Made by a program: the position numbers and the translations under genes. Shown piece by piece: positions 1 to 10,118 of a stretch of 64,000 nucleotides of DNA (position 1 is the first letter of the stretch; each line of letters starts with the position of its first letter). The DNA is from Flectonema sp. DT1601 (lineage: Eukaryota > Euglenozoa > Diplonemea > Diplonemida > Diplonemidae): assembly GCA_964019425.1 (NCBI GenBank), contig OZ025801.1, forward strand, positions 1,178,001 through 1,242,000, read 5' to 3'. The notes under the pieces were generated by a model that was not told the origin of the DNA, made no database searches, and was given only the letters and a program-made list of their open reading frames with translations.

Positions 1-56
1 GGGGAGGAAAGAGACACCAGAATAGAAGTAAACTAAACATCGGAATAGGACTCTTA

Positions 57-2138
57 ATGTTTTGGATTACTATCGCGTGGATGAATTGGCATCGCAGTTT
101 TGAAGTAATTGGGAAAGTTGAGAAACCGACTGACTTACAGAAAAGCAACAGCAGCAGCTCTGGAAAAAAGGCTGTGTGGATACAACCAGACGATACTACT
201 GATGATGATACTGATATTGGTTTTCTTAAAAATATGATGACAACAAACGGATTGACGTATAAGAAGCTAACTAGCGAAGATCAATGTTTTTATATCGCGA
301 GATACGCGTGTAAATCAACATTCTGGGGATCCATTCAAGGAGACACTACCATCAGAGTTGGTGAGGGAGAGAAATATAAACTCACGGTAGTCCCTTCACG
401 AAATGATTCATTCTACCTTTCAAAATGTAAATCAAATACATACCTCGTAATAGGTGAGGCAGGCATACCTCAATTCGTAGGAAACGGAAAGGGATCAGAG
501 CTTTCTATTTACGAGCAACCATTTGGTGTAGATGGCGGCTTAGTCATAGGCATGAGTGGTGACACTGTCAGAAGTATGGGAGTTGTCGCAAACATTTTCA
601 TCAGATACGTTGAGCACCACGATATTGCAACCAGACTTGATGCTGTTTGGAGTTTTATTAGTGTTAGTAAACCAGTTATGGAATATCCGAAATGGATTCA
701 TATTCTAAAAGGGTCTACACATAGAAAAGCGAATGTGACGACTAACGGACCTGGCTGTATAAGAAAGTTTCGAGGCTGCTGCTTCCTAAAACGGAAAGTA
801 CCAGCCATTAACATCCTTAACAAAGGCGACAGTGGAATCCCTAAAGGAATAGCTGCACTGGTAGTGAGTAGTTTAGTTACTCTCCCTCGTAGACTTTATC
901 TTTTAGAGAAGTCGCTCTTCAATAAGAAATCAATCGACGTTGTTATTACGACCGACTGTCACATTTCATTCTTACAAAGTCGTCTTGAAGGTAACGTTGC
1001 TGCCTGGCTCATCGGTCCTTCAGCACATTTCTTAAAGGATTTTATTGAAATCAACCTTCGAGTGACACTCAGCGTTCATTGGATGTTTAGAAATCTTCAC
1101 AAAGATTGGTATTTTATAGTTGACGATGATACGTTGGTCTTTGCTGATAACTTGAGATGGGTTTTGAGAGCTTTCCCAGACCCACAAGAACAATATTACT
1201 ACGTTGGTCATACAAGTGAATGGAATGAGAAGACAATGTACCATGGTGATATGCCTTTTGGAGGAGGTGGGATAGCAATCTCTGCGGCAATTAGAAATAA
1301 TTGGATTCAATTCTTCAGAAGAGAGAATCCATCAAGAGATTGGTTAGCATCTGGTCATTGGTCTCACAGTGGTGGTGATGGTGCTGTTTGTAGATTAACA
1401 TCGTGGGTGATGTCTAATCGAGGAGAGGATCGAATCTTTACTGAAGTTAGAGGATTTCATCAATTAGATATTCTTGGCAATCAGGGAATTGAAGATATTT
1501 TAAAAAAAGAATGTCCTCTTTGCCCATCCGAATTAGAGCAACCCGGGGCCTGGTTCGACGACGTTATTTCAGCTCAACCAGTAATCACTCTCCATCACAT
1601 GGGAGTGATCTCTAGAGGATCATTATTTCCAAACGTGTCTGGTGATGCGACTATCCCAAAACTGTTTTCTTCTTACAACTCCTTACCGAATCCTTTGTTG
1701 TTTCTACGTCGACATTGTTTTGAAATATCTGATTACACAACTTGTATTAATTTCGGCAGGTCTGTTCAGATCTACAAAGGAATCACTCCAGAGAAAGCAA
1801 TGTCTCCTTTAAAAAAAGAGTCAGCCGTCGGGAAGGACGCTCCTGAGAAGATGTTGAGAATGTCACTCGTTCAGGCGGTTGAATTATCACTTTTGGGAAC
1901 TACTTATTGGAACGAAAATTCAAACAAAAATCGACAAGAATACTCTGCGTCAGTTCTAACTCCTGATCAGACTTTCACAAAAGCGATTACGACTTTCTCA
2001 TCAAATGCCGTTGAGGTCTCGTTGCACTTCGCAGACAGTCCTGTAGCTACTGCGACGATAGATATTTCTCATTTGCTTTCTCCTTCAACAATCGCAATTA
2101 ATAATAAAGAATTTGATACCAAAAAGTACACACGCTAA
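57..2138 (+). CDS. Fringe/GT31-like glycosyltransferase, paralogue 1
   Basis: Predicted Golgi or ER glycosyltransferase of the Fringe/core-1 galactosyltransferase type (GT31-like), 693 residues. The metal-binding signature DWYFIVDDDTLVF starts near residue 350, with the DDD at 356-358. It is followed by a VGHTSEW block, a glycine-rich MPFGGGGIAIS block and HSGGDGAVCRL, matching the order DxD, (G/S)GGAG and acidic/His motif known from Fringe and C1GalT enzymes. A Cys-rich N-terminal half (TNGPGC...FRGCCF) is shared with the next two genes. No intron is evident. The N-terminus lacks a clear signal anchor, and the reading frame stays open upstream to the window edge, so the true start may lie in sequence not seen. 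Sugar donor and acceptor cannot be inferred. Family assignment is fairly sure; exact activity is not. Confidence 0.75.
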   Translation: MFWITIAWMNWHRSFEVIGKVEKPTDLQKSNSSSSGKKAVWIQPDDTTDDDTDIGFLKNMMTTNGLTYKKLTSEDQCFYIARYACKSTFWGSIQGDTTIRVGEGEKYKLTVVPSRNDSFYLSKCKSNTYLVIGEAGIPQFVGNGKGSELSIYEQPFGVDGGLVIGMSGDTVRSMGVVANIFIRYVEHHDIATRLDAVWSFISVSKPVMEYPKWIHILKGSTHRKANVTTNGPGCIRKFRGCCFLKRKVPAINILNKGDSGIPKGIAALVVSSLVTLPRRLYLLEKSLFNKKSIDVVITTDCHISFLQSRLEGNVAAWLIGPSAHFLKDFIEINLRVTLSVHWMFRNLHKDWYFIVDDDTLVFADNLRWVLRAFPDPQEQYYYVGHTSEWNEKTMYHGDMPFGGGGIAISAAIRNNWIQFFRRENPSRDWLASGHWSHSGGDGAVCRLTSWVMSNRGEDRIFTEVRGFHQLDILGNQGIEDILKKECPLCPSELEQPGAWFDDVISAQPVITLHHMGVISRGSLFPNVSGDATIPKLFSSYNSLPNPLLFLRRHCFEISDYTTCINFGRSVQIYKGITPEKAMSPLKKESAVGKDAPEKMLRMSLVQAVELSLLGTTYWNENSNKNRQEYSASVLTPDQTFTKAITTFSSNAVEVSLHFADSPVATATIDISHLLSPSTIAINNKEFDTKKYTR

Positions 2139-2952
2139 CAGCAACACATGTCACTTCCGTCTCATCAAGTGCTGGAGAAGTGACAAACCGAAAATGATCC
2201 ATCGTCACCTCGAGTGGTATTGCTCAAATTGATTTTATTTGAAATTTCATCCTCCTGTGAAGTGGCGTACCTTTCCACAAGGAGTCTGTTCTTCAGTGTG
2301 AATGTGAAAGCTAACTTTTTTTTTTTTTTTTTTTGCGTTTTTGCAGTCAATTTACGAAAAACTAATTTATTTGTTTTCATTAATGTTGTTAGTCAACACA
2401 ACCTAACTACACCATCAGATCTTACGTTGTTTGTCTTTTTCGGTTAGTCGAATTTTTTTTTTTGTGTTTTTTAGTAATCTTGTTAATCACCTAATACGGT
2501 ATTTTATTTCGTGCGGTTATATTATTACCAAAACGAGAAAAAAAAAAAAAAAAAAAACATAAAAAAATTTTTTTTTTGACTGATATACTTTTCTGGAAAC
2601 TCTCGACTGATCTTTGGAATTAATCTCTGTTCGAAATGTTTGTTTTCTGGTCAGATGTGGTCCCCAAAGAGTTCACTGATAAACCAAAAAGAGAGCAGCG
2701 TTTTCTAATTAATGTAATACGGAAGCATCATTATAACATATTTTATTACTATCTACCTTTGCTTCTTTTTTTTTTCTTCTTTTCTTCTTTGCATTCATGA
2801 AGCCAAGGGTCGGTTGGCTCTTTGAGTTCCAAAGCAATAAAATAAAATAATATTTTTGGTATTTAATTCTTCAATTGGATTGGCAACAGAGACGCTCTTT
2901 AAACTTTTAAGAAATCTTTACGTGTTTTATCAGAACTCTCAAATACAAAAAA
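2139..2952. other. AT-rich intergenic spacer
   Basis: No gene is supported here. The spacer holds several long T or A homopolymers (near 2315-2334, 2450-2462, 2540-2575 and 2767-2780). It probably contains the 3' end of the upstream gene and the promoter of the next one. Confidence 0.5.
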
Positions 2953-5073
2953 ATGAATGCGCGAATCGCGGTTGCAGTTCTCGGACTTCTCGCCTGCTTA
3001 TTTTACTTTTTAAACTACGGAGGATCGGCAGAACGGGTTCGGATAGTGACTGCGGAGCAAAGTGAAGCTGGCGGAGAAACAGTCGTAGCAGGAAAGGCAG
3101 AGGCTGACAAAGAAGAAGAATTTCGAAAGATTACTGTGAGTGACCGATCGTACAAGAATCTGATTGAATATAAATGTTTGAGAGTTCGATTAGACAACTG
3201 CCGCTCTTCAGAGTGGTCTTGTAGGCAGCCTTGCAGAAGAATAGAAGTCTTCAGCAACTTTGGTTCTGAATTAATTCGTGTCATCCCTGAAGAGGATGAA
3301 AATTCCATCTTTTATATTCAACGCTGCTCTGACCCGACAACGTTCTTTTGCGGTGATAAGAACGGAACCATTTACAGCTGTAATCACAATCCATCACGTC
3401 TAGCAGTCCACGTGATGATGAGCAAATCGAATTCGGTTGTCTTCGCAGTAGTTGATCGCAACGATAGGACGACTGTGAAACAGAATGTACTTCGAGTGTT
3501 TGAAAACAGTTTTCTAAAAGCAGGTCCAATGAACAACTTGTCTCGTCCACAAGCAGTATGGCAGTTTACTGAACACGATGACTTTTACAAATGGATCCAC
3601 AGACTAGCTCCAGTTCTGAAAGCACCTCCTGTTAATATTACGGTCGCCCCTACTTGTACTCAGGATCGTCACGGATGCTGCAATCCAAAGAAACTAAAAT
3701 TGGACATAAAGTTGGCTGACAAAGCAGAAGAAAAATTCTCAGTCGGAACACTCATTCTGTCCAGCAGAGCTACTCTGATGCCGAGAATGGAATCTTTAAT
3801 GAAATGGATGAGATCTAAAATTATTCGACCGATTCTGAACACCGACTGTTTCGTTGAAGAAGCTGTAGATCTCCTGGAAAATATAGTAATCGCCTGGATT
3901 GTCGGTCCCTCACTTCCTCCAATATTTGGTGATGATAAAAATGGAAAGGCTTATCGATTTAATGAACACGTTCTTCGAGCAACGATGGCTATCCATTGGA
4001 TGTATTCAGTTATGACTAAGGATTGGTATATTTGTGTTGATGATGACACTCTTATCTTTCCACTTAATCTAGCCAGGTTGCTTTCATCGCTACCCAAGCC
4101 AGCTGTCAAAGAGTACCTCGTCGGGCACGCTTCAGAGTTTGATATTAAAATTAAATTCCACGGCAACTATCCGTTCGGAGGTTCTGGTTTAGTTGTGTCG
4201 GGAGGACTCCGCAGGCTGTGGGTGAAGAAGTTCACTTCTGGCAATAAACAAGTTGAAACCTGGCTACCTTCTGGTCAGTGGAACCACCCTGGTGGTGACG
4301 GAGCGATATGTCGATTGATTGATTGGAGTATGAGATCATCACCTTCTGCTAATCACTCGTACTTTATTGACGTCAGAGGATTCCATCAGTACGACATTAT
4401 TGGAACTAAAAATATGAACAAACTTCTGAACAAAACATGTTCAACGACACCACCAACAGATGTCCAGGCAAAACTTTGGTTTGATGACTACATCAGTTCA
4501 CAACCCGTTTACACACTTCATCACATTATAAAGCTTGAGGATGGTGTTTTAATACCTGGCTTGACCAGCATGCAGGTGATCGACAGGCTGTACACAGCTT
4601 ATGATTCTCCTGCAGTCCCTCCCATCGTATTCCTCAGACGTGTGTGTGACACGGTTAAGATAAGAGGAACAGATTTCTATTTTTGTATTAACTTTGGATT
4701 GTCAATTCAATTTTTTACTCCAGCGATCGTCCTTCAGACGGGTGGTGACCTGAAATCTCTCACAAAGTTGTTGCACAAAACACCTGGAGAAGAAAGCCCT
4801 TTCAGCTACACCTGTTTAGAAGTTGTGAAGGGACCCCAGGCAGCGTTAGCTTCGACTATTTACATCTCTTCAGCTGATGATGATTACGAACGGTACGCCG
4901 ACCCAGTTCATGAAAAGCGTTCAGCGTCGGAGAAAATTCCGTTTGCAAACGCAGCTGAGGTCCACGTCAGGGGAGACGTTGCTGAAATCAAATTTTTATA
5001 CAAAGGTGGAGTCACTGACATTGCCACAAAGATTACTCACCTTCTAAACCCTGGAAGTATATCTCCACAATAG
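2953..5073 (+). CDS. Fringe/GT31-like glycosyltransferase, paralogue 2
   Basis: A 706-residue paralogue of the flanking two genes. The start is convincing: A-rich upstream context, then MNARIAVAVLGLLACLFYFL, a type II signal anchor that predicts a lumenal catalytic domain. The catalytic signature DWYICVDDDTLIF begins near residue 357 (DDD at 363-365). It is followed by YPFGGSGLVVSGG and NHPGGDGAICRL, then the shared FDDYISSQPVYTLHH and VFLRRVC blocks. It is the most divergent of the three: the VGHTSEW block reads VGHASEF, and the region after VFLRRVC is shorter. The Cys-rich stem (DNCRSSEWSCRQPC) suggests disulphide-bonded structure. The reaction is probably transfer of a hexose or HexNAc to a glycan or glycoprotein, but specificity cannot be read from sequence. 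Confidence 0.75.
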   Translation: MNARIAVAVLGLLACLFYFLNYGGSAERVRIVTAEQSEAGGETVVAGKAEADKEEEFRKITVSDRSYKNLIEYKCLRVRLDNCRSSEWSCRQPCRRIEVFSNFGSELIRVIPEEDENSIFYIQRCSDPTTFFCGDKNGTIYSCNHNPSRLAVHVMMSKSNSVVFAVVDRNDRTTVKQNVLRVFENSFLKAGPMNNLSRPQAVWQFTEHDDFYKWIHRLAPVLKAPPVNITVAPTCTQDRHGCCNPKKLKLDIKLADKAEEKFSVGTLILSSRATLMPRMESLMKWMRSKIIRPILNTDCFVEEAVDLLENIVIAWIVGPSLPPIFGDDKNGKAYRFNEHVLRATMAIHWMYSVMTKDWYICVDDDTLIFPLNLARLLSSLPKPAVKEYLVGHASEFDIKIKFHGNYPFGGSGLVVSGGLRRLWVKKFTSGNKQVETWLPSGQWNHPGGDGAICRLIDWSMRSSPSANHSYFIDVRGFHQYDIIGTKNMNKLLNKTCSTTPPTDVQAKLWFDDYISSQPVYTLHHIIKLEDGVLIPGLTSMQVIDRLYTAYDSPAVPPIVFLRRVCDTVKIRGTDFYFCINFGLSIQFFTPAIVLQTGGDLKSLTKLLHKTPGEESPFSYTCLEVVKGPQAALASTIYISSADDDYERYADPVHEKRSASEKIPFANAAEVHVRGDVAEIKFLYKGGVTDIATKITHLLNPGSISPQ

Positions 5074-5239
5074 GTAACACAAGTTTACCGTGAACCTATC
5101 ATCTGTTAAGTCAGAGCTTTTTGTTATGTTTTGTTTCCGAGCTGATAATTTAGTTCTTAATTTTCTTGATTCTCTGTTTTCGCTTGGAGCCTATCTATTT
5201 GATTCTTTTTGTGAATGAGAACAATTACCTTTGTAAAGA

Positions 5240-7603
5240 ATGGACCCGCAGGAATCTACGTTTCCCCATATTCTGCTGGGCATTCAAAATATTATGATCA
5301 CAAGGAGAATCATGTTTGGAGTTTCCAAACAGATCCTGACTCGTGTTTTCAGTTCCATTTGTGTGGTATCATTCCTTTCTATCTGTCTCCAGGGAAATCG
5401 AGTTGGTAATATGCCGAGAACGAGGCGTGCAGTGATGGCGATGGTGTTGCTAATCGTAGCGATAATGATGATGGAACCTTCAAAGAACGATCATCAGGTG
5501 GGCATTGGGCTGCATGAAGAAATATCGATTTCCAACAAGGAACTTGAAAACGAGGAAGAGAAAGCTCTTGAAGAAGTGTTTACTTTATGGAATTACGAGA
5601 CTACTCAACCTACTGAGGTAGCAGAAGAACAAGTTCCGACTGACAACAGAGAAATTTCACAAGAAGTTGATGTCAAGAGTGAGTTTGGAACTTCCTGTTT
5701 TCAAATTAGGAACTACGATTGCAGGAATTGCGATTGGGTTTGTGACAACTGTCCGAACAAAATTAGAAGCGGCGGGAAAATAGGTTTGAAGTTTCGATTT
5801 GAAGCTTCTGAAGATGATAATAAAAAGGTTCGGATTCAACACTGCAAAGACAAACACAAATACATTTCAGTAAATTGGGGAACGAGAAACCTAAGAATAT
5901 CTCCATCGGGAAGCATGTTTAAAATACTTCGATACAATGAACACCATCTAATTGAAACATCACTGATGAAGACTAACCCACCATATGCGATAGTACCAAT
6001 AGAAGATCCCTCAATGGCCGTCTGTGTCAAGGGTGGTATGTTTGTTGAAGTTCACAATGCTACAGCTTTAACAAATCTCGATGGTCTTTGGTCGTTTACA
6101 GACGCTGTTCAGGAGTTCCCTAAATTTGTTCATTCATTTAGAACCATAGCTGACCGAACAGCTGTCAAAAAATTCGAACCTGGCTGCATTTCACAACATA
6201 AAGGCTGCTGTTCCCCGAAACGATTCCACCCAAAACTCAATGAGCCTGTCACAACCTCTAAACCTGTTATCGCTGCCCTCCTCACTAGCAGTCGCAATAC
6301 TTTGAGGAAAAGAATGAAATTTATAAAGCGATGGTTGTTTGCTGGGGATTTCCAAGCAGTTGTGACAACGGACTGTTTCATGCCTTCGATGGTTCGAACG
6401 CTAGAAGAGTATGGAACCTTTGCATGGTTAGTTGGTCCTGTTGGTACTTCAATAAAAGGATTTAGTGAAGTATCTGCAAGAGTTCCACTATCGATACACT
6501 GGATGATGAGAAACATGGATCCTGATTGGTTTTTCGTTGTTGATGACGACACATTAGTTTTCACACATAATTTATTTTGGGGTCTCTCAGCTTTTCCAAG
6601 CCCCCGAAAAGTTCATTACTTAGTTGGTCACACTAGTGAGTGGTATCAGAAGACTGTTTACCATGGAGACATGCCTTATGGAGGTGGGGGTGTTGTAATT
6701 TCTTCGGCATTCAAATCCCTTTGGCTGAAGAAGTGGGGCGAAGTTGACAATCCGGCATCAAGCTGGATTCAGTCTGGAGAATGGAATCATTATGGAGGTG
6801 ATGGCGCTCTTTGTCGACTCCTAAGTTGGATCATGAGGGAGGAATATGGAGAGAAACGCATAGGATACTTTGCAGAAATCAGAGGCTTTCACCAGATGGA
6901 TCTTGTGACGTCGGATAAAATATTACAAACTGTTCGGAAGACTTGTCCTGTATGTCCGTCTGTTTTTAATCAAATCGGTCATTGGTTTGATGATGTCATT
7001 AGCAGTCAGCCGGTTATAACGCTTCACCATCTTGGTGCCGCACGACTTGGATCAATATTCCCTGGCGAACGTGGGGAACCTTCTATGGAAAACCTTCAAA
7101 ACTCGTACTTTCTACTTCACCCGTTTGTGTTTCTCAGACGTGTTTGCAGTGGTGTGCAGCATTCATTACTGAGACTCACACTTTGCGTAAATTTTGGTCG
7201 TTCGATCCAATTGTATGACTCGTCTGGTCTCTCCCCAGAAAAGGCAATGTCAGTACTTCAAAAGACTTCTATGAAGGGCAATAAAAAAGAGCAGGAGAAG
7301 GTTATTAATATGGCTCTCGGAAAGGCTGCACTCTCAGCACACATTGCAACAGTCTATGCAGTGCAAGAGGGAAGCAGCAAAGAGATGCAATTGTACCGTG
7401 CAAGCACCCTGCAACCAGCCCCAACACCCAGTAACTCCAACCCGTCGATTGTTGTGACCGCCACTGTAGGCTTCAAATTAGAAAGCCGTCCTGCCTTTGC
7501 ATGTGTGACTTTAAATTTTAATGACTCTTCCTCAGCTTTTCTTGAGATAGACATTTCTCATCTCCTGAAACCTGGTGTTCAATTGACCGAAGGAAAGGAG
7601 TAA
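5240..7603 (+). CDS. Fringe/GT31-like glycosyltransferase, paralogue 3
   Basis: Third tandem member, closest to paralogue 1. They share VDDDTLVF (DDD at residues 435-437 counted from the first Met), VGHTSEW, YHGDMP(F/Y)GGGG, GGDGA(V/L)CRL, FDDVIS(A/S)QPVITLHH, and a conserved tail with PEKAMS and the final DISHLL. The start is uncertain. The first Met gives 787 residues; Met at 5312 begins a hydrophobic leader (FSSICVVSFLSICL); Met at 5411 begins MPRTRRAVMAMVLLIVAIMM, a typical signal anchor. I favour 5411 or 5312 because they give a type II Golgi topology. The spacer to paralogue 2 is only about 170-340 bp, consistent with tandem duplication. Confidence 0.75.
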   Translation: MDPQESTFPHILLGIQNIMITRRIMFGVSKQILTRVFSSICVVSFLSICLQGNRVGNMPRTRRAVMAMVLLIVAIMMMEPSKNDHQVGIGLHEEISISNKELENEEEKALEEVFTLWNYETTQPTEVAEEQVPTDNREISQEVDVKSEFGTSCFQIRNYDCRNCDWVCDNCPNKIRSGGKIGLKFRFEASEDDNKKVRIQHCKDKHKYISVNWGTRNLRISPSGSMFKILRYNEHHLIETSLMKTNPPYAIVPIEDPSMAVCVKGGMFVEVHNATALTNLDGLWSFTDAVQEFPKFVHSFRTIADRTAVKKFEPGCISQHKGCCSPKRFHPKLNEPVTTSKPVIAALLTSSRNTLRKRMKFIKRWLFAGDFQAVVTTDCFMPSMVRTLEEYGTFAWLVGPVGTSIKGFSEVSARVPLSIHWMMRNMDPDWFFVVDDDTLVFTHNLFWGLSAFPSPRKVHYLVGHTSEWYQKTVYHGDMPYGGGGVVISSAFKSLWLKKWGEVDNPASSWIQSGEWNHYGGDGALCRLLSWIMREEYGEKRIGYFAEIRGFHQMDLVTSDKILQTVRKTCPVCPSVFNQIGHWFDDVISSQPVITLHHLGAARLGSIFPGERGEPSMENLQNSYFLLHPFVFLRRVCSGVQHSLLRLTLCVNFGRSIQLYDSSGLSPEKAMSVLQKTSMKGNKKEQEKVINMALGKAALSAHIATVYAVQEGSSKEMQLYRASTLQPAPTPSNSNPSIVVTATVGFKLESRPAFACVTLNFNDSSSAFLEIDISHLLKPGVQLTEGKE

Positions 7604-7857
7604 CGTACGCATATTATTGAACATTGAGTCTTAGGTCTTACAGTTCTCATGGTAGTTTCTGTGGTTGTGTGAGTTTAATGTCGACTAAATATTAAAAAAA
7701 GAGAGACGTTACGAAGTGTGAAAACTTAAAGTTGAGAATTATTTCGTAAAAGAATTTTGCTGCCTATTTTTTTCTTGCTAGCCAATAATTCATAATTCAC
7801 TTCGACACCAATCTTGAGGGTGTTGGAGAATAATAATCTCTGTCTGTCAGAAAAATA

Positions 7858-7928
7858 TGCGTAAACCGAGAATCGAACTCGGGCCGACCCCGTGGCGGGG
7901 GGCCATTCTACCACTAGACCATTTACGC
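7858..7928 (-). tRNA. tRNA-Gly (anticodon GCC)
   Basis: Read on the minus strand this is a 71-nt cloverleaf: acceptor GCGTAAA/TTTACGC with discriminator A, D-arm GTCT..GAAT, anticodon stem GCCCC/GGGGT, and T-arm CCGAG TTCGATT CTCGG. The anticodon loop is CCGCCAC, giving GCC (glycine). C rather than T precedes the anticodon. An A box (TGGTCTAGTGG) and B box (GTTCGATTC) are present. Confidence 0.9.
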
Positions 7929-8040
7929 TCCAAAAATAGAATCGGGTTTTCCTTAATTTCTCCTTCAGGACTTTTCCTTGGAAAAGTTCAAAAAAAAACT
8001 ACAACTACTGTATAAATATCACGGTGTATAAAAAAATCAG

Positions 8041-8935
8041 GCGGCGAAGACGAAGGGAGAACCACTAGAAGGGCAGGTGAAATCTGGGAGACCAACCATC
8101 TTAACCACTGATGAGGAAGCGGGTGCTCGATTTAATTGAGAATATCCGTGCCTATGGTGGCTGTGTGTTTGCTTCTCTTCTCTGGTTTCAAGCACAGGTG
8201 ATACGCCGGAACGCGTGGATTCCGGTACCCTACAAGTTCCTGGAACGGAAGGGTTGGATACCGTCTTGGAACCACTGTGAAAGTAGCGCCTGAAGCAGAA
8301 CTCCTATCAGCTCGGTCAAGGTTTCTAGAGCAATGACTCCAATCGGATCACCCTGGCCTCGCAGTATATGACCAGTTTAGGGGGCAGATAACTGAGGAAG
8401 TCCTTCGTCGATTTGAAGAAGCCAATATTATGGTTATACTGGTGCAAGGCGGATGGACTTCTCATCTCCGGCCGCTGGATCTAACTGTTGTGGCCAACTT
8501 CAAAGAAGCATCAAGCTTTCTTGGAGAGTGGATGGCAGAGCAGATGCGCAAGCGGGAGGAAAAGTTGAAAAAATCAAAGCAAAAAGCTGATAGAAACTTT
8601 AAAGCGCGCTCCGAAAGGGAAGGGTCCAAAAGGAGCTCCTGAATCCGAACCCATGTCAAAATGGATGAAGGAGCTCACAAAAACGAAGAACATTCGAGGG
8701 CCGCAAATTGGGTGGATAGTGACAGCCCTTGATAGCATTACGAAAAATACTATCATGGCTGGTTTTATAAAAGCAGGTATTGTCAATCCTGCAAATCCAC
8801 CCGAGCTCCTGAAGTCCGTAGTTGTGAACATGAGTTCATGTTTCTTAATACCGCACCTCATACCTCGGTGTATTACAACGATTGGAGAAGGGAACTCCTT
8901 AGTTGTAGTTGGCCTCGTCTAGACTGCATCACCAG
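8041..8935 (+). pseudogene. Decayed pogo/Tigger-type (DDE_1) DNA transposase
   Basis: Fragments of a pogo/jerky-type transposase appear in order across different frames. They are a helix-turn-helix-like GRPTILTTDEEAG near 8080-8130, a catalytic-core fragment QGGWTSHLRPLDLTVVANFK near 8445-8505 (family consensus GGxTSxLQPLDVxxNxPFK), and a C-terminal WIVTALDSITKNTIMAGF followed by IKAGI near 8713-8780 (family: W..eAW..i....i..sF.kCGI). The frame changes between 8430-8642 and 8653-8922 and there are internal stops, so the copy is dead. No inverted repeats were identified at its ends. Confidence 0.7.
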
Positions 8936-9329
8936 CACTACCAAAGCTGCACTCCTGGCTGCTTTTAGGAATTTTGACATCATTCATTAAGACTGGTGTG
9001 CAACCAGCTACCAACAACGTTATTTGTGGATATGTTGTCCTGATATGTATCTGGAAGCAACCTCAACATTCAAGACATAGTTATCAATCCCCCACCAGGT
9101 TGGTCAGCCTGCAGAACTTTAACCAGTTCAAAATGTCGATAATTTAGTACTAAAGTCAAAAAAAAATTTTTTTTTTCTGGAATCCGAATTTTGCTAAGTG
9201 TTTTCTGTGAATGATTGTACTAAAAAAACCTTGGATATAATAAAGATGGTGGATTTGGCAATTTTTTGGAGATTTGGATACTTTTTATACATCATGATAT
9301 TTATAATTACGGTATTTATTTATTTACTT
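8936..9329 (+). other. AT-rich spacer after transposase relic
   Basis: No coding signal. The 5' part may be the 3' non-coding end of the pogo-type element. The remainder is A/T-rich with short homopolymers. Confidence 0.4.
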
Positions 9330-9591
9330 ATTTTTTTTTTTGGGAACCTCCCTAGCTGTACTTTCAACTCCTGCTAAGTGAGTCGCCCTCTACCCTTTCT
9401 GTTGGTAGGTGAGTGAGCAAGGTGTGTACTTGGAAGGCGAGCAAGCTCTCAAAGTCCGGGGCCCGACCGTATGCCTTAGTGTCATTGACTTGGATTTTTG
9501 TAGATCCTACCCTGAAAGTTGCCTATGGCCGGACTCGAACCTGGGTCGACACACTACCCAGGGAGCTTCCATTAGACCACTTTCACCCCTT
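9330..9591 (-). mobile_element. tRNA-headed SINE
   Basis: On the minus strand it begins near 9591 with a tRNA-like head. The A box is AGTGGTCTAATGG and the B box GGTTCGAGTCC, with a T-arm-like CCCAGG...CCGG. A roughly 200-bp tRNA-unrelated body follows, ending in a poly(A) tail (T tract at 9330-9341 on the plus strand). This matches a Pol III-transcribed SINE mobilised by a LINE. It is flanked upstream by another long T tract (9593-9616). A target-site duplication could not be defined in the A/T-rich flanks. Confidence 0.7.
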
Positions 9592-10118
9592 ATTTTTTTT
9601 TTTTTTTTTTTTTTTTATTCCAACGGACTCAGGACAGTTGCGCTTGTTTTTACTTGTTTACTTTATCAAAAAATAAGAAGGGCAAGAATGCTCAATGAAT
9701 GAAGAAAAATAAAGTGGAAAGACACGGGGGTATGTGACTAAATAAATAAAATAAATAAAAAAATATTTTTTATTTATTATTCTTTTTTTTTTTTTTCGGA
9801 AAAAATCAATCGATTTTTTCACTTTACTTATTTACTATTCCGTCACATATTTTTTTGTCTCTTTTTTTTTGCTTTCTCTTTTTAACTGGGCAAATCGCTC
9901 TTCTTATTATCATTTTAGGAAATTAAACAAAGAAACGAGTGCCCCTATTGGGAATCCGTTGAATGATCTCCACGGATTGGCAGCTCCCAAATCGAATTCA
10001 TTTTTATTCGATGATTATTTTTTCTCGATCAATTTTAAAATATTATCGACTTCTATGGTCACGTGTTTCTTTTATTGATTGACGTTCTTTATACCAGGGT
10101 GATCCAAGAAATGGGAGA
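9592..10118. other. A/T-rich spacer with a dispersed repeat
   Basis: Contains poly(T) tracts and TAAA/TTTA-rich sequence. About 65 bp at 9690-9754 recur in inverted orientation at 62692-62755. Just before the next gene an acceptor-like TTTATACCAG (ends 10097) is in frame with its ATG, so an unseen upstream exon of that gene may lie here. Confidence 0.5.

Noticed and set aside
9409-9702. Two short plus-strand frames with a Phe run
   Set aside because: They are translations of the SINE complement and its T tract.
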